From an uncultured Lachnospiraceae bacterium (GTDB lineage Bacteria > Bacillota > Clostridia > Lachnospirales > Lachnospiraceae), in assembly GCA_910576815.1 (NCBI GenBank), contig CAJTKA010000044.1:2593-28196 (forward strand): DNA of 25,604 bases, read 5' to 3'. The translations under genes were made by a program, and so were the position numbers. Numbering within the stretch: the stretch's first letter is position 1; each line of letters opens with the position of its first letter. This document shows, in pieces, positions 23,574 to 25,604 of the stretch. A model generated the notes under the pieces. That model was not told the DNA's origin, ran no database searches, and saw nothing but the letters and a program-made list of their open reading frames with translations.

Positions 23574-25471
23574 CAATTCTTACTCTTCTTCCACAAAGAG
23601 AATTTTAAGAGACACAGAACCATCACGATCATCAACACGAGACCGCCGATGTTGCCCAGATTGAGCGTTCCCGAAAGGTCCATGGTCACGCCGCAGACCG
23701 CAAGGATCGCCAGCAGGATACCCACCAGGCCTTCGCCCGCGATCATGCCCGCGCAGTACAACGTGCCGTCTGTTGCCTGACGTTCTTTCGTCTTCTCATC
23801 CACTTTCTTCCTGCCGTCCATGAACATGCGCACAACGCCGCCCACCATAATGCTGGCGTTCAAGTAGATCGGCAGATAGAGACCGATGGCAAAAGGCATG
23901 ACCGGAATCCGCAGGATCTCCAAACCAAGTGCCAGGAATACGCCGATAAATACCAGGTTCCACGGCAGTTCGCCGCCCATGATGCCCTCCACGATCATCT
24001 TCATCAAAGTTGCCTGCGGCGCCGGAACCTCCGCTCCGCCGTACCCCCAGGCTGCGTTCAGCAGGTAGAGCACGCCGCCGATGGCAAGACCGGATGCGAC
24101 TACACCGATCAGCTCACCGATCTGCTGCTTCTTCGGTGTCGCGCCAAGAAGATATCCCGTCTTCAAATCCTGTGAGGTATCACCCGCGATGGCAGCGATG
24201 ATACAGATCACGGAACCGATGGCAATGGCACCCATCATACCCGTGATGCCGCTGTCGCCCGAAGCCTTGATGGTGATGGTCGCGATCAGCAGCGTTGCGA
24301 TCGCCATGCCGGACACCGGGTTATTGGAGCTGCCGATCAGTCCCACCATACGGGAGGAGACCGTGGCAAAGAAGAAACCAAATACCACAATGAGCAGCGC
24401 ACCGATAATGTTGACCGGAATCGCCGGCACCAGCCAAATGATAACGATCATTGCCACGATACCTGCAAGCACGATGCCCATCGGCAGATCCTGCGCCGTT
24501 CTCGCATCGCTGGTGTTCTTACCGCCCTTCATGCTCTTGATGGAATCGCGGAACGTCGTAACGATCAGCGGCAGTGACTTGATGAGGGAAATGATACCGC
24601 CCGTCGCGATCGCGCCCGCACCGATATATCTTACATAGGAGCCCCAGATCGCACTGGCACCGCCCTCTGCATAGAGCTGTCCGATGGTCGTCCCCACCTC
24701 TGCGGGATACATCCAGACATCCGCGCCAAACAGGCAGATCATGGGAATGATCACCATCCAGCCGACCAGTGAACCCACAAACATATAGGAAGCGATCTTC
24801 GGCCCTACAATATAGCCAACGCCCAAAAGTGCCGGGTAAACCTCCAGTCCGAGCTCACCCTTAAAGGACTTAAACTCCGCAGCGATATCCGCCGGGATCA
24901 CCTTGATGCCATCCACGATGAACTTAAAGACAGCCGCCAAACCCATGCCACTGAACACGGTGGAGGCGTTGGAACCGCCCTCCTCACCAGCCAAAAGCAC
25001 GTCCGCACAGGCTGTACCCTCGGGATAAAGCAGAGTCGCATGTTCCTTCACGATCAGCGCATTGCGCAGCGGGATCATGAACAACACGCCCAAAACCCCG
25101 CCGCAGAGTGCGATCAGCGTAATCTCCACCAGACTCGGCATATCACAGAGCCCATCCTTCGCCCACAGAAAAAGTGCAGGCATCGTAAAGATCGCGCCGG
25201 CAGCCAGAGACTCGCCCGCGGACCCGATGGTCTGCACCATATTGCTCTCCAAAATGGAATTTTTCTTCATGATCACGCGAATCACGCCCATGGAAATGAC
25301 CGCTGCCGGAATCGAAGCCGACACCGTCATACCCACACGAAGCCCCAGATACGCATTCGCCGCGCCAAACACAATGGCCAGGACAATGCCCATGATGATC
25401 GACGTCACCGTAAATTCCGGGGTGATTTTTTCCGCAGGAATATACGGCTTAAATTCTTTGTTTTCTCCCAT
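23573..25471 (-). CDS. OPT-family oligopeptide transporter
   Basis: A 632-residue integral membrane protein of the OPT family, proton-coupled importers of oligopeptides or, in the YSL branch, metal chelates. About 15 hydrophobic segments are visible. Typical stretches are GAANAYLGLRVGMTVSASIP near the N-terminus, ALIVKEHATLLYPEGTACAD (about 138-158), GSSNNPVSGM in the middle and GDTSQDLKTGYLLGATPKKQ in the second half. EGTACA and the NPxSGM motif are usual in bacterial OPT members. GAAGGAG lies about 7 bases before the ATG. It is the first gene of the four-gene overlapping set. The substrate is not identifiable, but peptides are the default for the family. Confidence 0.92.
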   Translation of the reverse strand: MGENKEFKPYIPAEKITPEFTVTSIIMGIVLAIVFGAANAYLGLRVGMTVSASIPAAVISMGVIRVIMKKNSILESNMVQTIGSAGESLAAGAIFTMPALFLWAKDGLCDMPSLVEITLIALCGGVLGVLFMIPLRNALIVKEHATLLYPEGTACADVLLAGEEGGSNASTVFSGMGLAAVFKFIVDGIKVIPADIAAEFKSFKGELGLEVYPALLGVGYIVGPKIASYMFVGSLVGWMVIIPMICLFGADVWMYPAEVGTTIGQLYAEGGASAIWGSYVRYIGAGAIATGGIISLIKSLPLIVTTFRDSIKSMKGGKNTSDARTAQDLPMGIVLAGIVAMIVIIWLVPAIPVNIIGALLIVVFGFFFATVSSRMVGLIGSSNNPVSGMAIATLLIATITIKASGDSGITGMMGAIAIGSVICIIAAIAGDTSQDLKTGYLLGATPKKQQIGELIGVVASGLAIGGVLYLLNAAWGYGGAEVPAPQATLMKMIVEGIMGGELPWNLVFIGVFLALGLEILRIPVMPFAIGLYLPIYLNASIMVGGVVRMFMDGRKKVDEKTKERQATDGTLYCAGMIAGEGLVGILLAILAVCGVTMDLSGTLNLGNIGGLVLMIVMVLCLLKFSLWKKSKN

Positions 25472-25604
25472 CTTTTTTCTCCTTCTCTGTTTACAGTTTT
25501 CTCACGTTCCTCAAAAATGAATTTTGCAGGAATTTACCTCATATAGATAAAAATAAACTCTCGGAATCTTTAAGCCAGTAAATATAAGACTTTCAGATTC
25601 CTTT
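25472..25604. other. Upstream region of the OPT operon
   Basis: A/T-rich spacer with no gene. An inverted repeat GGAATCT/AGATTCC (25563-25569, 25595-25601; loop 25) lies at the far end. No convincing -35/-10 pair was found, so the operon promoter is unassigned and may lie beyond the window. Confidence 0.3.

Overview
The window looks like chromosomal DNA from an anaerobic Clostridia bacterium, most likely a Lachnospiraceae member. This is inferred from gene content: rubrerythrin, a SigH-type sigma factor, a Rpn/PDDEXK nuclease, an ECF-type vitamin transporter, and secreted proteins with VSxN low-complexity repeats. Almost every gene is on the minus strand. The plus strand carries only an AraC regulator, two tRNAs, sigH and a decayed regulator fragment.

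Left region (1-5228, minus strand, transcription right to left): a Rpn-family nuclease with a repetitive coiled-coil tail comes first, then the operon cysE-cysS-mrnC-rlmB. An unrecognised membrane-anchored protein follows, start/stop-coupled to rlmB, and runs off the left edge in 45-bp in-frame repeats. cysE has a clear extended -10 promoter and no T-box.

Middle region (5229-10302): a cytosolic GH3 glycosidase (probably a beta-xylosidase or beta-glucosidase) is divergent from an AraC regulator. Their shared spacer holds 21-bp-phased direct repeats placed like an activator site. Then come tRNA-Thr(GGU) with promoter and terminator, sigH, tRNA-Val(GAC), and about 400 bp of decayed sequence with an XRE-type regulator remnant.

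Central-right region (10303-16038, minus): a probable pantothenate ECF transporter, coaX, coaBC, a MATE exporter and ispF are in one direction. The first three form a pantothenate-to-CoA module. Upstream lies a monocistronic rubrerythrin with its own promoter and terminator.

Right region (16161-25471, minus): four tightly overlapping genes encode an OPT-family peptide transporter, a stand-alone PqqD-like (RRE-fold) protein, a secreted multidomain protein of about 1,900 residues with an intact Cys-His-Asp transglutaminase-like core, and a smaller secreted VSxN-repeat protein. The two secreted proteins share the same C-terminal module. This coupled set is the best candidate for an undescribed system, perhaps extracellular protein processing or anchoring linked to peptide uptake. 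Its function is inference only.
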